Shown in pieces: positions 1-6,089 of a stretch of DNA of 13,163 nucleotides. The notes beneath the pieces were generated by a model, which was not told the DNA's origin, made no database searches, and saw only the letters and a list, made by a program, of their open reading frames with translations. The stretch spans positions 1 through 13,163 of the forward strand of contig CAJTMB010000048.1 of NCBI GenBank assembly GCA_910577105.1, read 5' to 3'. This DNA is from an uncultured Lachnospiraceae bacterium. Lineage in GTDB: Bacteria > Bacillota > Clostridia > Lachnospirales > Lachnospiraceae. The position numbers were made by a program, and so were the translations under genes. Position 1 is the first letter of the stretch; each line of letters begins with the position of its first letter.

Positions 1-90
1 TGGGCAGGGAATGGATGGCATGAGGAGTTTGTGTGTTCGGTTTTCAGGGTACTTTCTCCTGTAAGGGGTATAAAATATCCTAAGAATGAA

Positions 91-96
91 TATAAT
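91..96 (+). promoter_or_regulatory. Candidate -10 box for the tRNA cluster
   Basis: A perfect TATAAT lies 16 nt upstream of tRNA-Glu, which would place the transcription start around 103. I see no convincing -35 box 16-18 nt upstream, so this is only a positional candidate. The cluster could instead be read from upstream of the window. Nothing else is recognisable in positions 1-112. Confidence 0.3.
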
Positions 97-112
97 AAAA
101 TAGAAAGTGTCC

Positions 113-184
113 GGCTCCATGGTCAAGCGGTTAAGACATCGCCCTTTCACGGCGGTAACACGGGTTCGATTCCCGTTGGAGTCA
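113..184 (+). tRNA. tRNA-Glu (anticodon TTC)
   Basis: A full cloverleaf can be drawn. The 7-bp acceptor stem pairs 113-119 with 177-183 (one G-U), and the discriminator is A184. The anticodon stem is 139-143/151-155 with a 7-nt loop carrying TTC at 146-148. The T arm is 160-164/172-176 with loop TTCGATT. The 3' CCA is not encoded, so it must be added after transcription. Its last base directly abuts the first base of tRNA-Asn. Confidence 0.97.
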
Positions 185-256
185 TCCTCGATAGCTCAAT
201 GGTAGAGCACGCGGCTGTTAACCGCGGGGTTGTAGGTTCGAGCCCTACTCGGGGAG
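185..256 (+). tRNA. tRNA-Asn (anticodon GTT)
   Basis: The acceptor stem pairs 185-191 with 249-255 and the discriminator is G256, the usual base for bacterial tRNA-Asn. The D stem is 194-197/205-208. The anticodon stem is 210-214/222-226 with loop CTGTTAA and GTT at 217-219. The T arm is 232-236/244-248. CCA is not encoded. There is no spacer to tRNA-Glu, and 3 nt (257-259) separate it from tRNA-Cys. Confidence 0.97.
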
Positions 257-259
257 TCC

Positions 260-330
260 GGCGACATAGCCAAGTGGTAAGGCATGGGTCTGCAACACCC
301 TGATCACCAGTTCAAATCTGGTTGTCGCCT
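260..330 (+). tRNA. tRNA-Cys (anticodon GCA)
   Basis: The acceptor stem pairs 260-266 with 323-329. The discriminator is T330, a known identity element of tRNA-Cys. The anticodon loop CTGCAAC at 290-296 carries GCA at 292-294. The anticodon stem is four good pairs plus a T-T at its base. The T arm is 306-310/318-322. CCA is not encoded. It is the last gene of the cluster, and the terminator hairpin starts 6 nt after it. Confidence 0.96.
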
Positions 331-335
331 CGCTG

Positions 336-367
336 AAACCTCGAAACGAAAGTTTCGGGGTTTTTTT
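336..367 (+). terminator. Intrinsic terminator of the tRNA cluster
   Basis: A 12-bp stem pairs 336-347 with 352-363 (one T-G pair), closed by a GAAA tetraloop at 348-351. A T-tract runs to 367. This is a classical rho-independent terminator that separates the tRNA transcript from the downstream lipoprotein gene. Confidence 0.93.
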
Positions 368-496
368 GTTGCCAAAAATAAACCGATATTTGTAATGTAA
401 GGAACTTGTAAGAAATTTTATACTATGTTTGTAAGATAGAAATGATAATATAAAAAAATACGGGAATATTCAGGTAATATGAAAGGAGAAGGGACT

Positions 497-2875
497 ATGA
501 AACAAAAGGCGATTGCATTTCTTATGTTTTTTTGTATTATAATAGCGGCTTGCGGGCAAAAACAGGAGGAGAATCCATTACAGACAGAAGGGTGGGAGGA
601 AGAAACAAAGCCGGAGGAGATAAAGGAAATAGAGGAAGAAAAAGAAATTAACTGGGTGATAGAGGAACAGGTTCTGCCGAACGCTGATGAGGCGCTTATC
701 AATGAGCTTCCTGCGGAAAGCATAATATTTTCCGACGCTTGGTATTTGCAAAATGAAACGGTTTACAGGATTGTGACATGTACCAATGAAGACGAAACGG
801 CATCGGAGAAAGAATTTTATAAAGGATGTTTTGTTCAAAAATTAGAGGCTCCCTATACGGAATGGATAAATTATTTTATTGCGCCTACGGAATGGGTGGA
901 GGGAGAGAATTGCCAACCATGGTTTTATGGAAGGAGTTCTTATATTTTAACAGACGACGGTTTGTATGTGTTGTTGAAGGGTAAGCAGGGAGAGTATATA
1001 GGACAGTGGACAGAGGAAAAGGGTCCGTCGTTCAAAAGGATAGAAAGCGACCTGTTTTCGGAAAAATATTTTAAGGATAATTCATTAACCCAATTGCAAT
1101 GGTGGATAGGCAAAGATAAATCCTATTATTTATACTCTGAAGAGGAATACATTCACATGGATGAAAACTTTACGGTAAAGGAGAAATTAGTAAGGGATAG
1201 CGGAAATTGGGTAAGTGGGTTATGGGAAAATCCTTATGAAGATAAATTATATCTGTTTGGTCCCGCAGATTTTTATTATAAATCGGAATATTCTTCTTAT
1301 GTAAGAAGCGGTATCAAGATATTTAATGAGGAAGAAAAAATATTTGTAGAATCAGCGGATATACACTTAGGTCAAGATGACGATATTTGCTTTGTTTCAA
1401 AGACAGAAGGATATCTCTATAGCTCGTATTGGATTGCCGGGTTTTCTTTGGATACAGGGGAAATAAAGTGGTTATATGATTTCCAAAATAATAAGGATTA
1501 TTATAATAAGATGTACAATGCACGTAAGCCGCTTGTGTATATGCAGATAGTAAACGGCATATTGGGCGGATTTGCCAGAGAGGACGGCTCTCATGTACTT
1601 CTTGTCGCAGGCGCTGACGGAACATATCAGATATGGACAATGCTGAAAGGAGAAGAAAAGGATTCCTCTTCGGATGAAGAAAAACAGGAAGTGGAACTGG
1701 CGCTTACCATTTCCAACACTACTATGGAAGAAGCTGTATATGAATTTAACATGCAGAATGATAATTATAAAATTGTGCTTCGCACTCCGAGTGAAGGTGA
1801 AGATTTTGAAGACTTCCGCACCAGAATACAGGCAGAATTGTCAGCCGGGGCGGGTCCCGATATAATGGGAGCAGGAAGTGTTATAGATATCGAAGCCGGT
1901 GCAAAAAAAGGTTTTATATTGGATTTGACAGAAGAATTTGCGGAATACGAAACGGATATTCTTCCCTCTGTGTGGGAAACAGGAACGTTAAACGGACATC
2001 GTTACAGTGTGCCGTATTCCTGTAGCATAAGTACGGTTGTTGCGGACGGAAGGCTTGTAAATAACCAGACATGCTGGACGCTGGACGAAGCCATTCGGTT
2101 TATGGAGGACAGCGGCGCGCCATATTTTATGGCGGGGGCAGGGGAAGCAGAACTGTTTTTCAATCTGGGACTACGGGCGGGTTCCGGCAGCGGGCTTATT
2201 GACTGGCAAAACAAAACCAGCAGGTTAAACAGTGAAGAGGCGGTGCAATTGTTGGAGCTTGCCACGCAGTATGCGGATAATGAATGTGAGCCGGGCAAAG
2301 AATATGCGCAGGCAGAATCCGGAAAGGCAATGACCGTTCTTCTTTATATGGGAAGTCCCGATGATATGAGGGTGGCAGCGGCCATTTTCAAGGATAATGA
2401 GGCATATATCGGGTTTCCGACAGTAAACGGAGAAAGCGGCCATATCATTTATGTTTCCGACTTGGTGGTGAATCAGAATAGTCCCTGCAAAGATGGAGCG
2501 ATTGCTTTTTTGAAATTCCTGCTGTCAGAAGAAAAACAGTCGGACATTGCCAAAGGAGTTACTTACGGTTTTCCTGTGAGAAAGGACGCTATGGAATTGA
2601 TGTATGATTATTTACAGCAAGACGAAAGTGAGCCTGCGGGACCGAATATGGTCGGAGGAGTGGAATATGAAGAAAAACCTCTTTCCGATGAAAGCATAGA
2701 AAAGTTAAGGGAGATTATGGAGACGGCAAGACCGTCAGAACGTAAATTAAATCAGGTGATGAATATTGTGGAGGAAGAACTCAAAAGCTTCCGGCAGGAA
2801 GGAAAGTCGGCACAGCAGGCTTTGGATACAGCAAATAGCAGGGTGCAGTTATATTTGAATGAAACTGCGGATTAG
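497..2875 (+). CDS. Large lipoprotein with C-terminal ABC-type solute-binding domain
   Basis: This encodes a 792-aa secreted lipoprotein. I chose ATG 497 because AGGAG at 484-488 is 8 nt upstream and the protein then begins with a short basic stretch, a hydrophobic helix and a lipobox (I16-A17-A18-C19). ATG 479 in the same frame would add six residues and has no SD. Residues about 20-65 are an acidic, Glu-rich linker. Residues about 65-395 are Trp/Tyr-rich and beta-like, and I do not recognise them; a propeller-like fold is possible. Residues about 400-790 resemble the family 1 extracellular solute-binding proteins (SBP_bac_1), with a GAGPDIM stretch, a YSVPYS segment and a late YGFPVRKDAM segment. 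No permease or ATPase gene lies nearby, so import is unproven; ligand sensing is an alternative. The first half is visibly more AT-rich than the second. The stop codon lies inside a 7-bp repeat bordering the palindromic element. Confidence 0.85.
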   Translation: MKQKAIAFLMFFCIIIAACGQKQEENPLQTEGWEEETKPEEIKEIEEEKEINWVIEEQVLPNADEALINELPAESIIFSDAWYLQNETVYRIVTCTNEDETASEKEFYKGCFVQKLEAPYTEWINYFIAPTEWVEGENCQPWFYGRSSYILTDDGLYVLLKGKQGEYIGQWTEEKGPSFKRIESDLFSEKYFKDNSLTQLQWWIGKDKSYYLYSEEEYIHMDENFTVKEKLVRDSGNWVSGLWENPYEDKLYLFGPADFYYKSEYSSYVRSGIKIFNEEEKIFVESADIHLGQDDDICFVSKTEGYLYSSYWIAGFSLDTGEIKWLYDFQNNKDYYNKMYNARKPLVYMQIVNGILGGFAREDGSHVLLVAGADGTYQIWTMLKGEEKDSSSDEEKQEVELALTISNTTMEEAVYEFNMQNDNYKIVLRTPSEGEDFEDFRTRIQAELSAGAGPDIMGAGSVIDIEAGAKKGFILDLTEEFAEYETDILPSVWETGTLNGHRYSVPYSCSISTVVADGRLVNNQTCWTLDEAIRFMEDSGAPYFMAGAGEAELFFNLGLRAGSGSGLIDWQNKTSRLNSEEAVQLLELATQYADNECEPGKEYAQAESGKAMTVLLYMGSPDDMRVAAAIFKDNEAYIGFPTVNGESGHIIYVSDLVVNQNSPCKDGAIAFLKFLLSEEKQSDIAKGVTYGFPVRKDAMELMYDYLQQDESEPAGPNMVGGVEYEEKPLSDESIEKLREIMETARPSERKLNQVMNIVEEELKSFRQEGKSAQQALDTANSRVQLYLNETAD

Positions 2876-2889
2876 GTTCAATTTCCGTA

Positions 2890-3080
2890 TATTTTGCATG
2901 GCGGCAGCCCCGGTGTGCATTTGATTCCATAAAGGACCGTGTAAAAACACCGGCCCAATGCCTTGCAGGCAAGGCATGAGAGGTTGTATTTTAACCTCCT
3001 ATGTGCCGTTGTGTTTTTACCCGAGCGAGAGCGTGTCCTGTTGGAACAAATGCACACCGGGGCTGCCGCCATGCAAAATA
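2890..3080. repeat. Palindromic element with perfect 34-bp inverted arms (MITE-like)
   Basis: The arm at 2890-2923 is the exact reverse complement of 3047-3080 (34 of 34). A second nested arm pairs 2941-2950 with 3011-3020 (10 of 10), followed by 2951-2954 with 3005-3008. Shorter matches in between are 2925-2929/3042-3046 and 2933-2937/3035-3039. The centre holds two hairpins: 2958-2966/2969-2977 and 2980-2985/2993-2998. The arm ends read TATTTTGC...GCAAAATA, with TA at both edges. GGATTAG occurs 14 nt outside each arm (2869-2875 and 3095-3101). Neither strand has a T-tract after the arm, so it is not a simple terminator. No protein is credible inside it. A non-autonomous mobile element (MITE) is my preferred reading; a structured RNA is the alternative. 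It fills most of the 304-base gap between 2875 and the next start codon. Confidence 0.85.
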
Positions 3081-3124
3081 GGAAAACGACGGTTGGATTA
3101 GTCGTTTATATATTTGATATTTTG

Positions 3125-3133
3125 TGGTATAAT
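3125..3133 (+). promoter_or_regulatory. Extended -10 promoter for the DUF218-sir2-DUF951 operon
   Basis: TGGTATAAT is an extended -10 element (TGN plus a perfect TATAAT), 46 nt upstream of the ATG at 3180. The hexamer 17 nt upstream (TTTATA, 3105-3110) is a weak -35, which extended -10 promoters tolerate. It lies just downstream of the palindromic element. Confidence 0.6.
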
Positions 3134-3179
3134 TAACAAATACGAAAGAAAAAGAATCTTAACTGAGGGAGTAGAAGGC

Positions 3180-3917
3180 ATGACGGCATTTTTTGTGATT
3201 CTGGGTATTGTTTGCATAATATACTGCTTATGCATTTTGTTTGCGGGTTACGGCACTAAATTTTTTCTGGTATGGGGAGTTTTTGGGGTATTGAGCATCC
3301 TGTGGGGAAAATACGGGAAACGATTTTTGACGCATATGCCGCCGGTATTAAAAAAGATATTTGCCTGTCTGGTATTAACGGGAATTGTCCTGTTTGTGAT
3401 TGTGGAGGGTATGATAATCAGTGGCTTTTTTGCCGGGGGTTCAAAGAACCTTGACTATATTCTGGTTCTTGGCGCGCAACTGAAAGAAAGCGGTCCCAGT
3501 TATGTTTTGCAGCTTCGTCTGGATGAAGCATACGATTACCTGATAGAGAACGAGGATACAAAAGTCATAGTGTCCGGCGGGCAGGGGAGTAATGAGCCGG
3601 ATACGGAAGCACAGGGCATGTATGACTATCTGGTAGGTAAGGGAATAGCGCCGGAAAGAATCCTGCTGGAGGATTTGTCCAAAAACACCAATGAAAATAT
3701 TCGTTTTAGCAGCGCCCTGATAGACCCCAAAACAGACAGTGTGGGAATTGTAACCAGCAATTTTCATGTATTTCGCGCCCTGCATCTGGCAAAGGCTTCC
3801 GGTTACGAAAAGGTATGCGGAATAGCGGCAGGTTCTCATCCCGGTTTTTTGCCAAACAATATGCTGCGTGAATTTTTTGGAATTGTAAAGGATTTTCTTG
3901 CAGGCAATATGGCTTGA
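3180..3917 (+). CDS. Membrane-anchored YdcF/ElyC-type DUF218 protein
   Basis: This encodes a 245-aa protein. ATG 3180 is preferred over the upstream in-frame TTG at 3114 because AGGGAG (3166-3171) is 8 nt upstream and the protein then starts with a membrane helix. Three hydrophobic segments lie at about residues 4-22, 28-42 and 60-82. The soluble DUF218 domain follows, with YILVLGAQ (93-100), VIVSGGQG (129-136), a conserved acidic stretch around E139-E143, E164 in ILLEDLSKNT, and TSNFHVFRA (192-200). Family members such as E. coli SanA and ElyC affect cell-envelope integrity, but their biochemistry is not settled. The topology suggests that the C-terminal domain sits near the membrane surface, probably outside. 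The gene is first in a likely operon with sir2 and the DUF951 gene. The family assignment is firm; the function is not. Confidence 0.88.
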   Translation: MTAFFVILGIVCIIYCLCILFAGYGTKFFLVWGVFGVLSILWGKYGKRFLTHMPPVLKKIFACLVLTGIVLFVIVEGMIISGFFAGGSKNLDYILVLGAQLKESGPSYVLQLRLDEAYDYLIENEDTKVIVSGGQGSNEPDTEAQGMYDYLVGKGIAPERILLEDLSKNTNENIRFSSALIDPKTDSVGIVTSNFHVFRALHLAKASGYEKVCGIAAGSHPGFLPNNMLREFFGIVKDFLAGNMA

Positions 3918-3977
3918 TGAAAAATACCTGATGAATGTGATAATACAATGGAAACTAAAACAGAAAGGTGGATGGCC

Positions 3978-4706
3978 ATGGAGAGTATGGAAGAAAAAGT
4001 AGAAAAGTTAAGGAAAATGCTTTCAGAAAGCAGCAGGGTGGTATTTTTTGGCGGGGCAGGCGTATCCACGGAAAGCGGTATACCGGACTTCAGGAGTGTG
4101 GATGGTCTGTATCACCAGCAGTATGAGTATCCTCCCGAGACCATTTTGAGCCATACCTTTTACAGACAGAACCCGGAAGAGTTTTATCGGTTTTATAAGA
4201 ATAAAATGTTGTTTCTGGACGCGAAGCCCAATGCCGCCCACAAAAAACTTGCCGAATGGGAAAAGGAAGGGAAACTGACAGCCGTGATTACTCAGAACAT
4301 AGACGGACTGCATCAGGCAGCCGGCAGCAAGGCAGTGTGGGAGCTGCACGGAAGCGTACTTAGAAATTATTGTGAGGAATGCGGCGCTTTTTATGATGTG
4401 CATTATGTGAAAGAAGCAGAAGGAATTCCTCTGTGCGGGAAATGCGGCGGCTCCGTAAAACCGGATGTGGTGCTGTACGAAGAGGGACTTAACCAGCATA
4501 CCATCAATGAAGCGGTAAAAGCAATCCGACATGCGGACATGCTGATAATTGGTGGGACTTCCCTGGCGGTTTATCCGGCTGCCGGACTGATTGACTATTT
4601 CAAGGGGAAATATCTGGTGCTGGTAAATAAGGCGCCTACCCCGAGGGATAATATGGCAGACCTTGTCATACAGGGAAGCATCGGGGAAATATTCAACAAA
4701 TTATAA
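3978..4706 (+). CDS. Sir2-family NAD-dependent protein deacylase
   Basis: This is a sirtuin of 242 aa from ATG 3978, the usual size for bacterial single-domain members. AGGTGG (3966-3971) is 6 nt upstream. The in-frame ATG at 3948 would add ten residues but has no SD. The family removes acyl groups from lysine using NAD+, releasing nicotinamide and O-acyl-ADP-ribose, in the cytoplasm. Visible motifs are GAGVSTESGIPDFRS (26-40, NAD binding), TQNIDGLH (105-112), the catalytic His in ELHGS (H124), a zinc site at C132, C135, C153 and C156, and GTSLAVYPAA near the C-terminus. A Y73-x-x-K76 pair falls where CobB/Sirt5 desuccinylases have Tyr-x-x-Arg, so acyl preference is uncertain; deacetylation is the safest guess. 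It lies 60 nt after the DUF218 gene and 24 nt before the DUF951 gene. The start codon is less sure than the family. Confidence 0.95.
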   Translation: MESMEEKVEKLRKMLSESSRVVFFGGAGVSTESGIPDFRSVDGLYHQQYEYPPETILSHTFYRQNPEEFYRFYKNKMLFLDAKPNAAHKKLAEWEKEGKLTAVITQNIDGLHQAAGSKAVWELHGSVLRNYCEECGAFYDVHYVKEAEGIPLCGKCGGSVKPDVVLYEEGLNQHTINEAVKAIRHADMLIIGGTSLAVYPAAGLIDYFKGKYLVLVNKAPTPRDNMADLVIQGSIGEIFNKL

Positions 4707-4730
4707 TGACAGGCATAGCAGGAGACATTC

Positions 4731-4913
4731 ATGGATATTCAGGTAGGAGATATCGTTAAGTTAAAAAAACAGCATCCCTGTGGCAGCAGGGAGTGGGAAG
4801 TGCTCAGGATTGGGGCAGATTTCAGGTTAAAATGTACGGGATGCGGGCATCAGATTATGATTGCCCGTAAACTTGTAGAAAAAAACATTCGGGAAATCCG
4901 CAAAAAGCCTTGA
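4731..4913 (+). CDS. Small DUF951-family protein
   Basis: This is a 60-aa protein matching the DUF951 pattern: an N-terminal VGDIVKLKKQHPCG segment (5-18), then WEVLRIGADFRLKC and a TGCGH turn. H15, C17, C35 and C38 could form a small metal (zinc) site in an SH3-like beta fold; this is an inference from spacing. AGGAG lies about 6 nt before the ATG. The family is widespread in Firmicutes and often sits near rpsF or translation genes, but no function is established. The last codon and stop overlap the -35 box of the rpsF promoter, so transcription from the upstream operon probably also runs into rpsF. No terminator separates them. Confidence 0.88.
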   Translation: MDIQVGDIVKLKKQHPCGSREWEVLRIGADFRLKCTGCGHQIMIARKLVEKNIREIRKKP

Positions 4914-4938
4914 AAACATGGGAATAATGTGGTATCAT
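4910..4938 (+). promoter_or_regulatory. Promoter P1 of rpsF-ssb-rpsR
   Basis: TTGAAA (4910-4915), a 17-nt spacer and TATCAT (4933-4938), preceded by an extended -10 TGG at 4930-4932, make the best sigma-A-type promoter in the window. The predicted start is near 4945. The -35 overlaps the DUF951 stop codon. Confidence 0.75.
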
Positions 4939-4947
4939 AAATCTCCG

Positions 4948-4956
4948 TGATATAAT
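4948..4956 (+). promoter_or_regulatory. Possible second rpsF promoter (P2)
   Basis: TGATATAAT is a perfect extended -10, 18 nt downstream of the P1 -10. The -35 position (about 4928-4933) shows no consensus. It may be a tandem promoter or a chance AT-rich match inside the P1 leader. Confidence 0.35.
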
Positions 4957-4957
4957 A

Positions 4958-4998
4958 TTCCTTGCTCCTGTATACAGGGGCCAGAGACCATAAGGAGG
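4958..4998 (+). promoter_or_regulatory. rpsF leader hairpin that can mask the Shine-Dalgarno site
   Basis: A 7-bp hairpin pairs 4964-4970 with 4975-4981 (loop TATA). Just outside it, TTCCTT (4958-4963) can pair with AAGGAG (4992-4997), which is the rpsF Shine-Dalgarno site. This leaves a 10-nt bulge at 4982-4991. Such a fold would hide the RBS. S6-S18 autoregulation through an rpsF leader is known in bacteria, so this could be that element. I could not fit the published consensus exactly, so the link is an inference. Confidence 0.4.
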
Positions 4999-5007
4999 TA
5001 AAAAAGC

Positions 5008-5295
5008 ATGAACAAATATGAATTGACAGTTGTTGTTAATGCTAGAATCGAAGATGATGAAAGAGCAGCCGTGATTGACAAGTGCAAGGCACTGGTTGAG
5101 AGATTCGGCGGAACCATCACCAACGTTGATGAATGGGGTAAGAGAAGACTGGCTTACGAAGTTCAGAAGATGAAGGAAGCGTTCTATTATTTCATCCAGT
5201 TCGAGGCAGACAGCAAAGCTCCCGCTGAAATCGAGAGCCGTGTGCGCATTATGGACAACGTTATCAGATTCCTGATTGTTAAACAGGACGCATAA
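5008..5295 (+). CDS. rpsF: 30S ribosomal protein bS6
   Basis: This is a 95-aa protein, normal for bS6. It starts MNKYELTVVVNA and contains the family segments FGGTITNVDEWGKRRLAYE and ESRVRIMDNVIRFLIVK. bS6 binds bS18 and helps shape the central domain (platform) of the 30S subunit. AAGGAGG at 4992-4998, 9 nt before the ATG, is a near-perfect SD. The gene leads the classic rpsF-ssb-rpsR operon and is preceded by two candidate promoters and a leader that could mask the RBS. Confidence 0.98.
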   Translation: MNKYELTVVVNARIEDDERAAVIDKCKALVERFGGTITNVDEWGKRRLAYEVQKMKEAFYYFIQFEADSKAPAEIESRVRIMDNVIRFLIVKQDA

Positions 5296-5349
5296 GAGGC
5301 ATACCGGGTATCCGGAGGATTCCTGGTGTACCGGAAAGAGGGACTTAAT

Positions 5350-5790
5350 ATGAATAAAGTAATTCTTATGGGAAGATTAACCAGAGATCCTGAAGTGAGA
5401 TATTCTCAAGGAAGCAGCCAGACAGCTGTTGCAAGATTTTCCGTTGCAGTGGACAGGCGGTTTAAGAGGGATGGAGAACCTGATGCAGACTTTTTCAACT
5501 GCACTGCATTTGGCAGACAGGCAGAGTTTGTAGAGCGTTATCTGCATAAGGGAACCAAGATACTCCTGACCGGCCGTATCCAGAATGATAATTACACCAA
5601 CAGGGATGGCCAGCAGGTTTACAGCGTCCGTGTGATAGCAGAGGAAATCGAGTTTGCTGAGAGCAAAAATGCTTCCGGGGATAACAGTGGTTTTATGGGT
5701 GGCAGTAATACCAGACCTGAGCCTTCCGGCGCAGGGGATGGTTTTATGAACATCCCGGACGGCATTGACGAAGAACTGCCGTTTAACTAA
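5350..5790 (+). CDS. ssb: Single-stranded DNA-binding protein SSB
   Basis: This encodes a 146-aa protein from ATG 5350. It has an N-terminal OB fold, beginning MNKVILMGRLTRDPEVRYS and including DFFNCTAFGRQAEFVERYLHKG, to about residue 105. A Gly/Ser/Asn-rich flexible tail follows, then the acidic tip DEELPFN, which in SSBs docks replication and repair proteins. It coats single-stranded DNA during replication, recombination and repair. AGAGGG (5337-5342) is 7 nt before ATG 5350. An in-frame GTG at 5326 also has a good SD (GGAGG, 5314-5318, spacing 7) and would add eight residues. I keep 5350 because it matches the conserved family start. It sits between rpsF and rpsR, the usual order, so SSB is co-expressed with two ribosomal proteins. 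Confidence 0.97.
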   Translation: MNKVILMGRLTRDPEVRYSQGSSQTAVARFSVAVDRRFKRDGEPDADFFNCTAFGRQAEFVERYLHKGTKILLTGRIQNDNYTNRDGQQVYSVRVIAEEIEFAESKNASGDNSGFMGGSNTRPEPSGAGDGFMNIPDGIDEELPFN

Positions 5791-5818
5791 TTAATATTTT
5801 TGGAATGGAGGCACTGAC

Positions 5819-6082
5819 ATGGCATTTAATAAAGCAGACAAAGCAGATGCGCCTATGAGAAAAAAAGGCGGCATGCGCAGAAGAAAAAAAGTTTGTGTAT
5901 TTTGTGGCAAAGACAATGTAATTGATTACAAAGACGTAAACAAGTTAAAAAGATATGTATCCGAGAGAGGCAAGATTCTTCCCAGAAGAATCACCGGCAA
6001 CTGTGCAAAGCACCAGAGGGCTCTTACCGTTGCCATCAAGCGTGCGCGTCACGTGGCGCTGATGCCTTACGTGCAGGACTAA
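5819..6082 (+). CDS. rpsR: 30S ribosomal protein bS18
   Basis: This is an 87-aa protein with a basic N-terminus (MRKKGGMRRRKK), the VIDYKDVNKLKRYVSERGKILPRRITG core and a KHQRALTVAIKRARHVALMPY end typical of bS18. It pairs with bS6 on the 30S platform. It is a C+ form: C26 and C29 (CVFC) with C62 and H65 (NCAKH) could bind zinc, residues that are absent from zinc-independent paralogues. No second rpsR copy lies in the window. ATGGAGG ends 7 nt before the start codon. It is the last gene of the operon, with a terminator directly after the stop. Confidence 0.98.
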   Translation: MAFNKADKADAPMRKKGGMRRRKKVCVFCGKDNVIDYKDVNKLKRYVSERGKILPRRITGNCAKHQRALTVAIKRARHVALMPYVQD

Positions 6083-6089
6083 AAAAGCG

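Noticed and set aside
28..51. rRNA-leader or post-5S-like sequence upstream of the tRNAs
   Set aside because: A GTTCGGTTTTCAGGG stretch is reminiscent of conserved rRNA-operon spacer motifs, but no rRNA end is visible and the similarity is too short to call.
31..303. 90-aa open frame over the tRNA cluster
   Set aside because: It runs through all three tRNA genes, has no SD, and its sequence is simply translated tRNA.
386..453. Promoter for the first lipoprotein gene
   Set aside because: TTGTAA occurs at 390, 406 and 429, and TATACT and GATAAT occur nearby, but no pair has 16-18 nt spacing.
2781..3072. Minus-strand open frames across the palindromic element
   Set aside because: They are created by the GC-rich inverted arms, overlap each other and the lipoprotein 3' end, and lack start signals or any recognisable domain.
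3180..4913. A new defence system built from the Sir2 and DUF218 genes
   Set aside because: The sirtuin is an intact, single-domain deacylase of housekeeping length without a SIR2-STK, nuclease or TIR partner, and the neighbours are ordinary core genes.
5300..5338. Hairpin or riboswitch in the rpsF-ssb gap
   Set aside because: Several CCGG and AGGA/TCCT motifs suggest pairing, but the stems are short, overlapping and lack a sensible loop.
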